Origin: Symbiodinium natans
Lineage: Eukaryota > Sar > Dinophyceae > Suessiales > Symbiodiniaceae
NCBI GenBank assembly: GCA_905221605.1
Contig: CAJNDS010002313.1
Span: 1,138,105-1,202,104, forward strand
Direction: 5' to 3'
DNA: 64,000 bases
The position numbers were made by a program, and so were the translations under genes. Shown here piece by piece: positions 1 through 9,160 of this stretch. Within the stretch, counting starts at the first letter, position 1; every line of letters begins with the position of its first letter. The notes under the pieces are model-generated. The model saw only the letters and a program-made list of their open reading frames with translations, was not told the DNA's origin and did not search any database.

Positions 1-1200
1 ACACGTAAAATGGAGCTGCTGGGCTTGGTTCATCGTTGTCTATGTTTTTTTTCTCTGGGAGGGGGGGAGTCGTGCGCTACGTAGAAAGGGCGGCTGATTT
101 ATCAGATGGACTCGAAAAATATACCATCGTTTGGAAAACTGAATTGCTGGCGCTCAAAAAGAAGCGCTCTCTGTCTCTCTCTCTCTCTCTATATATATAT
201 ATCTATACATACATACACACAAAAATAAAGAAGCATACATATATACATATATGATGTGTAGACATGGTCCCCGCCATGACCCACACCTGCCCTCTTCTGT
301 TCTGGCACCCGTCGGCTTGCAACTAAGGTTGTTTTTTGCCATGAAGCTACGACAACATTCAAACGTGTCTATACACAGAAAGTACACCCCTCGCCGCGTT
401 TGGCTTCAATTTTGCTGGGTTCAATGGCTATGCCGGGCTTAATGCAAAACATCTTATCTTATGCATTCACACCCTCTGATTTCAACCGTTTCTATACACA
501 GAAAGTATACACCCCTCGCCGCGTTTTGGTTTCATTTTGCTATGCTGGGTATTTGTCAGATTGATAAATATAACAACAAACAATCCATTTACTCATCATT
601 CCCCACCCTCGGTGTGGGGTTGTTAGATTTTAAACTCAACTCTTCTCCGCGGAGCATAGAAAGTGCTGAGCCTCCAGTTTTCGATCCAGGCGCTTGAGAC
701 TTGGGCATCATCGCCAACACAGGAAGGGCCCTGACTGATTTTAAGACGTTTGTCAACCAGGAGGGCAACACCGCCCCGAGGACGGACCTCACCCCACCTG
801 CCACGGCCATCAGCATGCTGTGCCCAGCGGCCAAGGCTGTTGGCCTTACGCTGGAAGGCCCCCCACTCAGAGTGAGTCATTCGGATTTCTTGCAAAGCGA
901 GGACAAGAGCCTCATTGTGAGCGCCGTAGTGCTTGAGAGCAGCCCAAGCACCTGGCGGGCCCCCACAGTTGAGGGTGACAAGAAGGAACCTGGAGAGAGC
1001 AGTTTTGGCAGATGGGCCAGGATGAGCAGCCTCTCCGATTCTTTCACCACGGTGCCTCCCAGTCGATGGAAGGCGAGCTGAAGCCTAGTAGGTCTAGGGC
1101 CCCGAGGGGGGCTGTCCCTAAAAACCCCGAACGGTTCCGCAAAAACTTGCTGCAGCTTGTTGTTTTAAAAAGGACTCCCGATGTAAGTCGCAATTCAAGC
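1..1200. other. unassigned flank with microsatellite
   Basis: No gene is supported here. A CT/AT/ACAT-rich microsatellite lies at about 170-255. Several overlapping short open frames exist on both strands, but none shows a recognisable domain and they conflict with one another. The stretch lacks the telomere-like repeats that dominate the window after 7.3 kb. Confidence 0.5.
365..550 (+). repeat. local direct duplication of about 55-60 bp
   Basis: Two near-identical copies at about 365-420 and 487-550 share the run CTATACACAGAAAGTA followed by CACCCCTCGCCGCGTTT and a TTTTGCT...GCTGGGT end. The second copy carries small insertions (an extra TA, an extra T). The copies are separated by about 65 bp of unrelated sequence. 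Function unknown. Confidence 0.75.
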
Positions 1201-1562
1201 CAGAAACGACAAATCCCATCCGCAGCCTTTTTCAGCCAGCGCAGGCAGCCAAGCCAGTAGAAGGGCCCAACCCCCCCGTGCGCAATGGCGGAAATGAAGC
1301 AGGAGGACCTGCCCTCCCAGGGCCAGGAGGCCCAGGAGGCCCCAGTGAAGAGTGAAGAAGAAAAGCCGGAGGGTGGGGCCCCCCGGAGCCAAAGGCTCTA
1401 CACCACCCCACCGGCGACGACACTCAGGAGGGGCTACCCTCCCAAGCCAGTGCCTCCTCCAATGCAGCCCCTGCCGAGACAAAGGAGGAAAACAACCAGG
1501 AACCCAACCACAACACCGGCAGGGGAGGGGCAGCCTCCGGAGGCAAAGGCTTGGGAGAATAG
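1200..1562 (+). pseudogene. broken upstream part of the 1563-2834 reading frame
   Basis: The frame used by the long downstream ORF can be followed upstream with the same Pro/Gly/Glu/Asn-rich composition (for example QPAQAAKPVEGPNPPV and ETKEENNQEPNHNTGRGG), but it is interrupted by TGA at 1353-1355 and TAG at 1560-1562. Either the N-terminal part is decayed, or an intron or 5' UTR lies here. The same-frame composition on both sides of the stops favours an older, longer coding region. Transcript data would decide. Confidence 0.4.
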
Positions 1563-2834
1563 AAAGAGGGAGGTTCCTCCTCCGAGCAGGCAGCCCAAGG
1601 CAAGGGAGAGTTCCTGCTCGAACGCAGGACCCCGGCGCAGAGGTTCGTAGATGACTACACCTTGCAGAGGCAGAGAAACAGGCCGGGTAAGAAAGCCAGG
1701 GCTCAGAGGCAGCAGGCTGTCTCCGAGGCAGCCCAAACGGTCCCACCCATGCCACCACCAGCCAAACGTGCCGCCCACCCTGGATGGGGGCACGAAGAAT
1801 GGGAAGGATGGCAGCAATGGGGGGACGAGCATTGGTCCGGAGGGTGGTCCTCCAGCTGGTGGGGGGCCTCCCGAGAATGGCAGAGCTCAGGAGGGGATAT
1901 CTCTGAAACCAGTCCGGAGCCTGCCCCAGTGGAGGAGCAGGACCAGGAGGACCAGGAGCCCCCGGCAGACCTTAACACGGGCACCAGGCCATATAACGAG
2001 GGAGGTAACCTTATCCTCCGAGCAAGCAGCCACAGTCGAGGCAATGGCCTAGCCAACCAGATGCCCGACCAGGCCTCCTATGAGGTCCAGGACAAGATCC
2101 GGTACCTGACCATGCTTGCTCGAGGAGGGTCAAGGGTGGTGTATACCCTTGACCCGGAACCCCGCTGGGTCCTGAAGGTGGGCCCCCAAGATGCCCACCA
2201 CTTCGAGTGGGAGCTGTTTGCGCTGTCCCTCGACTCCTGGCCCCAGGTCTGCCGGAGGTTCACCCTCCAGGTCGAGGTGCCTGGGCTCCCAGCCCAGGAC
2301 CTGAGGGCCTACACCGTTGAGCGGACGGTGGCCCCCATCCGCCCAACACCGGACGGTTCGTTCCTCCAGATGTGCATTATGTTGTGCTTCTGGTGCGGAC
2401 TACGCCTTCCGGAGGGGTACCTCCATCCCCGAGATCAAGGGGAGCATAACTGGGGGTACTTGGGAATGGCCAAGTACCACCGGTTAACGTCCCTGGACGT
2501 AGCCAACTGGAGCACGAGGGAACACTATGGTTTTTTTAGTCAAACCCGGCTCGTCTCGTTCTTCCGGTGGTTTGACCAAGACTCCCCCACCCTTAGCAGC
2601 AAAGTCAAGAGGTGGGTCAGCCTCCACCATGCCAGCATCCCCATGCTGGCAAGCCTGTTGCTGTGGGAGTTAAAGAACATGGACATGGTGTTTGTAGAGG
2701 CTCTCATCGACATGAAAGTCCTGTATGAGTTGCCGTCACCAGACTATGGGCTAGCACGACCCCTCGGCAACATCATGGAGGAGCCTCGCTGGGAGTTGGT
2801 TCCACTGCGGGAACCACCAGCTGATGCAGCCTAA
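1563..2834 (+). CDS. hypothetical protein, W/P-rich N-terminus and possible kinase-like core
   Basis: This is the longest open frame in the window, about 423 codons from the preceding in-frame stop to the TAA; no ATG was assigned as start. The first third is low complexity, rich in Pro, Gln and Trp (WGHEEWEGWQQWGDEHWSGG). The remainder looks like a folded domain. Weak resemblance to a protein-kinase fold: VVYTLDPEPRWVLKVG could be a beta-hairpin with a lysine, FEWELFAL a helix with Glu, and HPRDQGEHNWGY followed by LTSLDVANW resembles a catalytic loop and a degenerate metal-binding motif. There is no clear glycine-rich loop or DFG, so activity is doubtful. In-frame stops just upstream suggest a pseudogene or an exon of a larger gene. 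I do not recognise the family with certainty. Confidence 0.55.
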   Translation, partial: KEGGSSSEQAAQGKGEFLLERRTPAQRFVDDYTLQRQRNRPGKKARAQRQQAVSEAAQTVPPMPPPAKRAAHPGWGHEEWEGWQQWGDEHWSGGWSSSWWGASREWQSSGGDISETSPEPAPVEEQDQEDQEPPADLNTGTRPYNEGGNLILRASSHSRGNGLANQMPDQASYEVQDKIRYLTMLARGGSRVVYTLDPEPRWVLKVGPQDAHHFEWELFALSLDSWPQVCRRFTLQVEVPGLPAQDLRAYTVERTVAPIRPTPDGSFLQMCIMLCFWCGLRLPEGYLHPRDQGEHNWGYLGMAKYHRLTSLDVANWSTREHYGFFSQTRLVSFFRWFDQDSPTLSSKVKRWVSLHHASIPMLASLLLWELKNMDMVFVEALIDMKVLYELPSPDYGLARPLGNIMEEPRWELVPLREPPADAA

Positions 2835-3200
2835 AAGGTTGCATCCTCCCAGCGAGGACAGTAAAGAGGTACCATCCTCGCTACCGGAGCGGAACCCTGA
2901 CCGCCTCCCTCTGACAGCCTGCACAAAGTGCACCAAAGGCCTTGAGGGACCTTTTGTCAGGAGGTTCCTAACCTCTCGTGAGGTACCAGCCTCTGGTAGC
3001 ATCCCGAAGAGGATGAAAGCAGAGGTTCATCCTCGCTGCCAGAGAGCACCCCTGGCCCTCCTCTCACGGTTTGCACCCCCTGCATCAAAAACCTGAGGAG
3101 CTCTTTGCCAGGAGGTTTCTTTCCTCTCATGAGGTACAGCCTCTGGTAGCATCCCAAAGAGGATGGTAGCCTAGGAGGAGGTTTTTCCTCCCCTGTACTT
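2835..3200 (+). repeat. imperfect tandem repeat, unit about 150 bp
   Basis: Segments at about 2846-3010 and 3010-3175 repeat the same order of blocks: a 'CATCCTCGCTRCC' start, 'CCCTCCTCTCACGG' or 'CCTCCCTCTGACAG', 'TTTGCCAGGAGGTT'-type and 'GGTAGCATCCC(G/A)AAGAGGATG'. It directly follows the stop of the long plus-strand frame and may be its 3' UTR. No coding role is supported. Confidence 0.6.
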
Positions 3201-3217
3201 TAGGGCCAAGAGGGCCA

Positions 3218-3670
3218 TCAGTAGTGCCAGTACAGAGGCACGGTTTTCACAACCCAAACACCAAGACGGTGGATCGCATTTGTTCGCTCAACTCGGAAAA
3301 AAATAGGTCTAGGGCCCCGAGGAGCGGAGTGCAGAGTCCCTGGGCCAGCACAACGAGCTTCACCGACCCTTTCTCCTTCGTGGCCACTTTCCCTTCCGGC
3401 CGCGGCTTCAGCGCGGCTGAGGCGCCTTTGGACACAGGTCGAAGCACCCTTGGTACTTGCGCAAGCTGGGCGCTTACGGCTGGCTTTGTGGCTTCCTTGA
3501 GAGGCTTTGCGGGGTCGAGCATTTGCCTTTGCTTTTGCAGGAGTCATGCGGGCCCATTCTTTCTGGCGAGCAGTAGGAGCATCGTTGCACCCAAGCAACT
3601 CATCCAAGGCTTCAGCAGTGAGTCCACTGTACTCAAGAAACTCGATCACACCCCTCAGCAACGTCAACAT
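3218..3670 (-). CDS. hypothetical minus-strand reading frame, unsupported
   Basis: An open frame of about 150 codons whose start is protein-like (LTLLRGVIEFLEYSGLTAEA, then ELLGCNDAPTARQKEWARM) and then becomes Lys/Arg/Ala-rich (KAKANARPRKASQGSHKASR). It resembles the helical start plus basic tail of a nucleic-acid-binding protein only by composition. Overlapping frames on the other strand are equally long, so coding status is uncertain. No family recognised. Confidence 0.25.
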   Translation of the reverse strand: MLTLLRGVIEFLEYSGLTAEALDELLGCNDAPTARQKEWARMTPAKAKANARPRKASQGSHKASRKRPACASTKGASTCVQRRLSRAEAAAGRESGHEGERVGEARCAGPGTLHSAPRGPRPIFFRVERTNAIHRLGVWVVKTVPLYWHY

Positions 3671-3797
3671 CTCGGATGTTCAACCACCACTGACGCGTTC
3701 GCGTTCGTGCAAGAGGCCTTTCTTTCAACCGCTTTAGGCGTTCCTCACACGTGAGAAAACGGATTTTGGGGGTCCTCATGCTGCGTCTGTGACAAGC

Positions 3798-3867
<70 letters not shown>

Positions 3868-3903
3868 TAATGATGATGATGAGGATGATGATGATGATGA
3901 TGA
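3798..3903 (+). repeat. GAT/GAC trinucleotide microsatellite
   Basis: About 105 bp of (ATG/GAT)n with GAC interruptions in the middle. Long Met-rich and Ile-rich open frames through it are products of the repeat and are not treated as genes. Confidence 0.95.
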
Positions 3904-3970
3904 TCAAGTTTGGAACGATGCAGCCCAAAACGACGGCAGCACGGAAAGCCGGCATGTCCTTGGCGCTGCG
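3902..3970 (+). repeat. dispersed pair of about 65 bp following GAT repeats
   Basis: The sequence after the GAT tract here recurs at about 5283-5345 after a much shorter GATGATGATG tract. In the same relative frame both copies encode similar peptides (KFGTMQPKTTAARKAGMS here and KFGMMRPKTMAARQADM there). Conservation of frame could mean descent from a coding element, but the copies are short. See the second copy entry. Confidence 0.65.
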
Positions 3971-6230
3971 CACAGCAGAACGGCCCTGCCAGACCTTAGC
4001 TGCGCAGGGGCCAGAGCGCCTCACACGCAACACAGGAGAACCCCCCCAAGGAAGAATCACAGGAGGAGGACCCACAGCTGACGAAGCCAGCAAGCGGCGT
4101 AAGAGCCCAACCCCCACGACGGAAGAACCCTAGCCCACACCCGCCCGGCCGTGTCTTTGTTCAGAAAGCGTTCTGAACCGCGCCGATCCTGTAAGAAGAA
4201 GAAGAAGTAGTTGAGCGTGCCGATGCCCTTGTCGCTCTCGGCATGAAGGGAGGACCAGTCGGAACCAATCCTTAGCTTTTGGCCTCGCCTACCCTTATAA
4301 CTCCCAACCGCGGACTCGAGTCCGCGCCAAAATGCGAAAGTGGGCGAAGCTGCACACCTCCTAAGCACTCTGGGCGCAGTAGCAGCCACAGGGCAAAGTA
4401 AGCCCCAAGCATCAGCCTCATCAGCCCTACCCGTGCCACTTGCGGTAGCACAACTTTGAACCCAGGCCCCGGCGATTCCTGAGTCCTGAAGGCAAGCGCC
4501 CACTGCTCCAACGCAGCTGGCGCACATTTCTGAGGCGTCCAGCTCGCCCTGTCGCCCTTACACGTCTCTGATGTCCATTGCCTTAAAACGGCAAGGCGGC
4601 GCGCGGGGAAAACATGAGGCAAAAGCACGCCAAACATTTCGAGCATCGCGTAAAAGTCCAAGCCGTCAAACCCAGCTTCGCCCCGCCCACAACAGGCAAC
4701 ACGAACAACAAGGCGCGGGCCAGCGCGGCATGATGGTGCAAGCGCGGCCCGTCCAGGCCTTCAGCGTCAAGAGTACCGACACGGTGGCTCGTAGACCTCA
4801 TGTCATGTCCCGGAGTATAGCGGCCACTCTCGTCGACGACATCGCCAGCCATGGCTTCACATGGCACCATGAACAAACGATCTACAGGGCAGGCGGAAGG
4901 GCAGCGGTAACCCGCCAATGACGACGCATTGGCGAGAACTTTCAAGTCACCGAGAACTTCGCTCCAACAACCCCACCCAACCCAGAACCCAAAACCAACC
5001 ACCACAACCCCAACCCCCAAAGACCAGAACCAGAGTAACAAGAACCTTGCTGATCTTCGTCAGCTGTCTTGGCCTCATTAGTTCTTTGCAGTGGCAAAGG
5101 CACCTGCAAGTTTTTAACTTCTTTTCTTGGGTCTTCATCAATCTTTTTCATCATTTCTTGAATCCTCTTACTCAAGTCTTCTTGACATTCTCAGCTCACC
5201 ATCATGAAACTGCGTCACGATGGGACCCACCGCAACCAGCGGGGAGGTGATGCCGTAGTGCATGTACACTATAAGATGATGATGAAGTTTGGAATGATGC
5301 GGCCCAAAACGATGGCAGCACGACAAGCCGACATGCCGGCCCCGGCAGTCCGAGCAGTCATGGATCCGTCATTCATGTACACACACGCGTGCCCAGGCAC
5401 AACAGCAAAGACAGAAAGCTGATTGGTAGCCTTTAAGCCCGTGAAGGACAACCCTGGGCCGTCGCATGGCTGGCGAAAAGAGGTTGGGCCTCATGAGGTC
5501 ATAACAGTGTCCAGCGACCCCCCACACCCATCTTTGGCCATGTGCTCCAAGAACACAGCGACGGCAGGGCATCAGCCTTTTTGCCGTAGGCAACTTCTTT
5601 GGGCAAGTTACCACGCAGCCAGGCCTGCAAGCTGGTAGTTTGGACCCACGCGCAAGCTCAGAGTCTCCAACAGTGGAGCGTTGAACCTTGTGAGATTTAG
5701 GGATGTTAACCCGCATGGCTCAAGCTTAAGTCGCACCCGCCAAAATCTACGCCTGTGCCTAGCGTGGGGATTCTTCTTCAAACCTACCTTCGATCCGCTC
5801 GTCACAAGACCGGAGGTCCTTCTTGCCACAAAGCAAAGAGAGGCAACGGCGACAGCAGCGCAGAGCGCCTCTGTTGCCTAGGTTGTTTCGCTCAACCGGC
5901 GAAACCTTGAGAATATCATGGGAGGCAAGATAAGCACTTCTATTCTCAGCATGCTTTTTATACAGAGGCAATCCGCAGTGCCTTTCTTGGGCTTGCCCTT
6001 ACTTAGCAAGGACACTCGTCAGTGCTCCTGAACCGCGCGCTTTCTGTCTTGACTCGTAAGAACAGGCAACCCTTTGTCACAGCCAGGGACCAGGACCGGG
6101 CGGTCAACTGCAATCATATCTTTGTCAAGTTCAGGGTGACGCGTTCTGAAGTGATGAAACTTGCTGCCGACGGGGACTATGAGACTAGGAGGTTGCAACC
6201 CTGAACAGGGCACCGCCGCTTGCCAGCAGG
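3971..6230. other. unassigned GC-moderate region without telomere-like repeats
   Basis: Several short open frames overlap on both strands (for example minus 4057-4527, plus 4571-4921, minus 5369-5716, minus 5608-5829). One frame on the minus strand around 5520-5640 looks protein-like (LRGNLPKEVAYGKKADALPS), but stops and frame changes on either side prevent a gene call. Relatively little of the sequence is simple repeat. It may hold decayed genes or untranslated exons. Confidence 0.4.
5274..5345 (+). repeat. second copy of the GAT-adjacent repeat
   Basis: Matches 3902-3970 with substitutions only, starting in the GATGATGATGAAGTTTGG run. Flanking sequences of the two copies do not match, so the unit itself, not a larger block, is shared. 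Confidence 0.65.
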
Positions 6231-7320
6231 CACCGGCCCAGGACTGTCAACCTTAATGAGAGCAGCAGACGGCTGCAAGACCTACTGTCCTGAGCAGTCC
6301 CCCGTCGATGGAGCGCCACTGGGGGGTTAATCCACCTTCAGCCTGAAGCTGAGCAGCAGGAGGGGGTGTAGCATCAACGCTGGCAAAGGCAGCAGGAAAG
6401 GAAACCCCCAAAGCCTGTTGAAAATCATCCCACATCTTTGGACGCCGGTGCAGCCACAATCCAGCATGTCGTTTAAGCAAACGACATCATGACAACTAGC
6501 CCACGCGGCAACAAGGACATCCCTCCACTTTTCAGTGGGGACCTGAAAGGGCCAAAATACAAAAGATGAATGCAATGACAATAATGAAGAAGTTAATGAA
6601 GCTCATGAAATTAATGAACGCCAGGGTCATAAGGAATGCAATGGATATTGAGTACAATGGTTTTACTGAACAGAATAAACATAACACAATGAGCTTCATG
6701 CCTTGTAATAATGCCAAAGATTAGACTAGCTACAGTCTACAGTATCATGTTTTTCACAAATTCGATCAACAAAATGGGCAGTTCTCAAATTTATAGTCCC
6801 TTTCTGGTTACCCCAAACATTAGGGGCCGCCTTAGAATAAGCACCCCCAAAAAAGAACCCTAATTGGGACTACCCATATAGGGTTCAGGGTTTAAGGGGT
6901 AGCAGGCACATTGCTTGCAGGGTTCAGGATTCAGCGCTGGATCCGTCAAAGGTCTCATTGAAGTATGGCGTTGGCAAGATTGGGCTGAACAAGGGTGAGA
7001 AGGTCTGAAGTTCGGGTTTCGGGGGCTGCTTCGGTTCTTGCTTGCCCATGCTTCATTTGCTGCCCCCCCGAGACGGCTTCCTAAGGGCCGCTAAATGAAT
7101 ATGTTCACCAAAACATGTAGCTTTTTATGTCGGATATGGTGTATCCCAAATTGGTAGCAACCACCTTGATCTCCAAGTGAATCAACAAAATTGTTATTTA
7201 ATAAATTTGTCCAGCCATATCAACAAGAGTTTTCTTTCTAAAAACAACACACTTAATATAGGTTTCTTTCATGTATTCCACATTCTTTTGTGATGCTATG
7301 ACAAATATACACGAGATCTC
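6231..7320. other. transition zone, nothing firmly identified
   Basis: Becomes AT-richer from about 6540 (TTAATGAAG-type repeats near 6580-6620). The first TTTAGGG-like words appear near 6885. No gene, RNA or clear mobile element was seen. Confidence 0.5.
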
Positions 7321-7335
7321 CCGCTCTCAGTAGGT

Positions 7336-7552
7336 GTAGGGTTTAAGGTTTAGGGTGTAGGGTTTAGGGTCTAGGGTTTTGGTTCGGCATCTGCATGCTC
7401 GTTCCTTTGACACGTGCATTCCTTCTGAAACAAAACCCACCACCAAGGACAACACAGTGCGAAGCTGCAAAACCCACCAGAAGCTCATCCCCTAAACCCT
7501 AAACATTAAACCCCAAACCCTAACCCCTAAACCCTAAACCCTAAACCCACAT
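7336..7552. repeat. first short telomere-like tracts, both orientations
   Basis: TTTAGGG-type units at about 7340-7380 and the reverse type CCCTAAA at about 7490-7550, about 110 bp apart and pointing in opposite directions. This is interstitial, not a chromosome end, because unique sequence and further tracts continue for more than 55 kb. Confidence 0.85.
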
Positions 7553-7752
7553 GGGGAGCTGCTCGGGATGATGGGAACTTTTGCTTTTCCACTAGTCCTT
7601 CTGGCTTAGGGTTCCCTAGGGCCGTTAAAACCCCCTGAAAAGGGTTTCGGGTTTAGGGTTTAGGGTTTAGGGTTCCTGACAGGGATCCCCTTAAAGCCAA
7701 GAAGCGGAAATATGACATGCCACAAGGACCTACCTAGTAACAGAAAGGGGCC

Positions 7753-7835
7753 TCTGATTTGAAAAAAAACACCCTAAACCCTATAACCCTAAACCCTAAA
7801 CCCTAAACCCTAAACCGTCTGATTTGAAAAAACAC
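7753..7835. repeat. telomere-like tract flanked by a short direct repeat
   Basis: The words TCTGATTTGAAAAAAAACAC (7753-7772) and TCTGATTTGAAAAAACAC (7818-7835) flank a CCCTAAA tract of about 45 bp. The arrangement looks like an insertion with target-site duplication; the two copies differ only in the number of A residues. Compare 39293-39446. Confidence 0.75.
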
Positions 7836-7844
7836 ATGCGGCCG

Positions 7845-7925
7845 AGCAACTTCCACTTCCAGTACTGCTCGACAAGCTCCCCAGAGTGTAGGACTGCTCT
7901 GGCGGGCTGAGGCCTAGCAGGCTGA
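7845..7925 (-). other. candidate exon downstream of channel gene A
   Basis: On the minus strand an unbroken frame reads PARAVLHSGELVEQYWKWKL, bounded by telomere-like tracts on both sides like the confirmed exons. It lies downstream of the last recognised exon of gene A and could be part of its C-terminus. No homologous island was identified for gene B, so this is only a candidate. Confidence 0.25.
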
Positions 7926-8135
7926 GGGTTTAGGGTTTAGGGTTTAGGGTTTAGGGTTTAGGGTTTAGGGTTTAGGGTTTAGGGTTTAGGGTTTAGGGTT
8001 TAGGGTTTAGGGTTTAGGGTTTAGGGTCTAGGGTTCAGGGTTCAGGGTTTAGGGTTTAGAGTCTAGGGTTTAGGGTTTAGGGGGGTTTAGGGTCTAGGGT
8101 TTAGGGTTTAGGTGTTTTTTGGTTTAGGGTTTACA
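7924..8135. repeat. (TTTAGGG)n tract
   Basis: One of the longest tracts, roughly 110 bp of near-perfect units followed by degenerate ones (TTCAGGG, TCTAGGG, TTTAGAG) and G insertions. Confidence 0.98.
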
Positions 8136-8225
8136 GGGACTTATAAGCTAAGTTAGGATCCTTCGAACCCAATTTAGGGGTCCTTCGAACTCCACTTATA
8201 ACGAGGGGGGGGGGCCCTCCGTGTA
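8135..8225. mobile_element. partial family-1 palindromic element
   Basis: Matches the right two thirds of the TACAAGGAGGGGCCC family (GGACTTATAAGC...GTTAGGATCC...ACCCAATTTAGG...CACTTATAAC...CCCTCCGTGTA). The left arm is missing; the element begins where the telomere-like tract ends. Confidence 0.65.
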
Positions 8226-9066
8226 CCTGGAGCTCCTAGTAAGGCTTCAGGTCTGGAAACCCTTTGCACTTGCACCCCAAGATTTGCAACTTAAGGTCAC
8301 TTCTTAAGGGCCCAACTGATAGTGCGGCCCCATATACGTAAGTTCTCTGTAAACCCTCAACCCTACCCTTAGATAGCTACATGGGCCCTGAGTGTGGTCC
8401 GTTACCTCCCTTAAAGGGCTCTGAAGTATGGGCCCTTGCGCTGTATAGGGTAAATAAAGGGCATCTCAGGCGTCCCCTGTTAAGAGCCCAGATTAAAAAA
8501 CCATATAACTACCCTAAGACCATGTGGCGCCTCATGAGCTTCTCGGCCCTAAACCCCTAACACCTCAACCCTAAAACCACGTTTAGGGTTTATAGGGTTT
8601 AGGGTTTAGTGTTTAGGGTTTAAGGTTTAGGGTTCACTCCCCCTTATTAAGGATCGCAAAGGGACCCTGCGCAAGGAGCTACTGTCCTGAAGCTCTCTAC
8701 TCTGAAAACCCTTGAACCTCTAAACCCTCGAGCCCTAAGCTTAGTAGTTGTTATCGGAGAGCAGGGAACTAGGTCCCTTAAATCTATCCATCCTATTCTA
8801 ACCGTTTCAGTAGACTAACTCCCTGAAAGGAACTCGTTAGCAGCCCCTTAAACCTAAAAGCAAGAACTAGGCATCTAGACCCAAGAGTATCCTAGGAACA
8901 AAACGGGTGCCCTTCTTGGTTCAACAGGGGCTAAGCAGGGAACCCAAACCTTAACAAGTCGAATAAGGGCCTAGTCGGGCCCTAGTAGCCCTAAACCCTA
9001 AACCCTAAACCCTAAACCCTAAACCCTAAACCCTAAACCCTAAACCCTAAACCCTAAACCCTAAAC
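8226..9066. repeat. mosaic of palindromic-element fragments and telomere-like tracts
   Basis: Contains fragments of the 'GGTCCGTTACCTCCCTTAAAGGG...GAAGTATGGGCCCTT' family (about 8390-8460), telomere-like tracts at about 8580-8630 and 8990-9066, and a family-7 element at about 8870-8995. No exon recognised. Confidence 0.7.
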
Positions 9067-9118
9067 CCCACACCAAAAGGTTGACCACTGGTACGTGCGC
9101 GGGTTGATGGCAACTGCC

Positions 9119-9160
9119 TGCCATCCACAGCAGCTGCTCTTGAATCTTCTTGAGCTCCAC
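9119..9160 (-). CDS. gene A exon: C-terminal helix [13 protein letters not shown]
   Basis: Acceptor CTTGAG|GTGGAG at 9160. It joins the preceding exon in phase 0 to read ...[17 protein letters not shown], matching VEINKLQEQMTWL in gene B. The 3' end is not fixed; ATG|GCAGGC would be a GC donor. Further exons or the stop codon may lie downstream. Confidence 0.75.

Noticed and set aside
1012-1260. Gene upstream of the long plus-strand frame
   Set aside because: Three frames are open at once, the ends conflict, and no domain or start context supports any of them.
3776-4133. Met-rich or Ile-rich proteins across the GAT repeat
   Set aside because: Trinucleotide repeats give long frames by themselves; only the short conserved segment after the repeat was kept as a repeat-pair observation.
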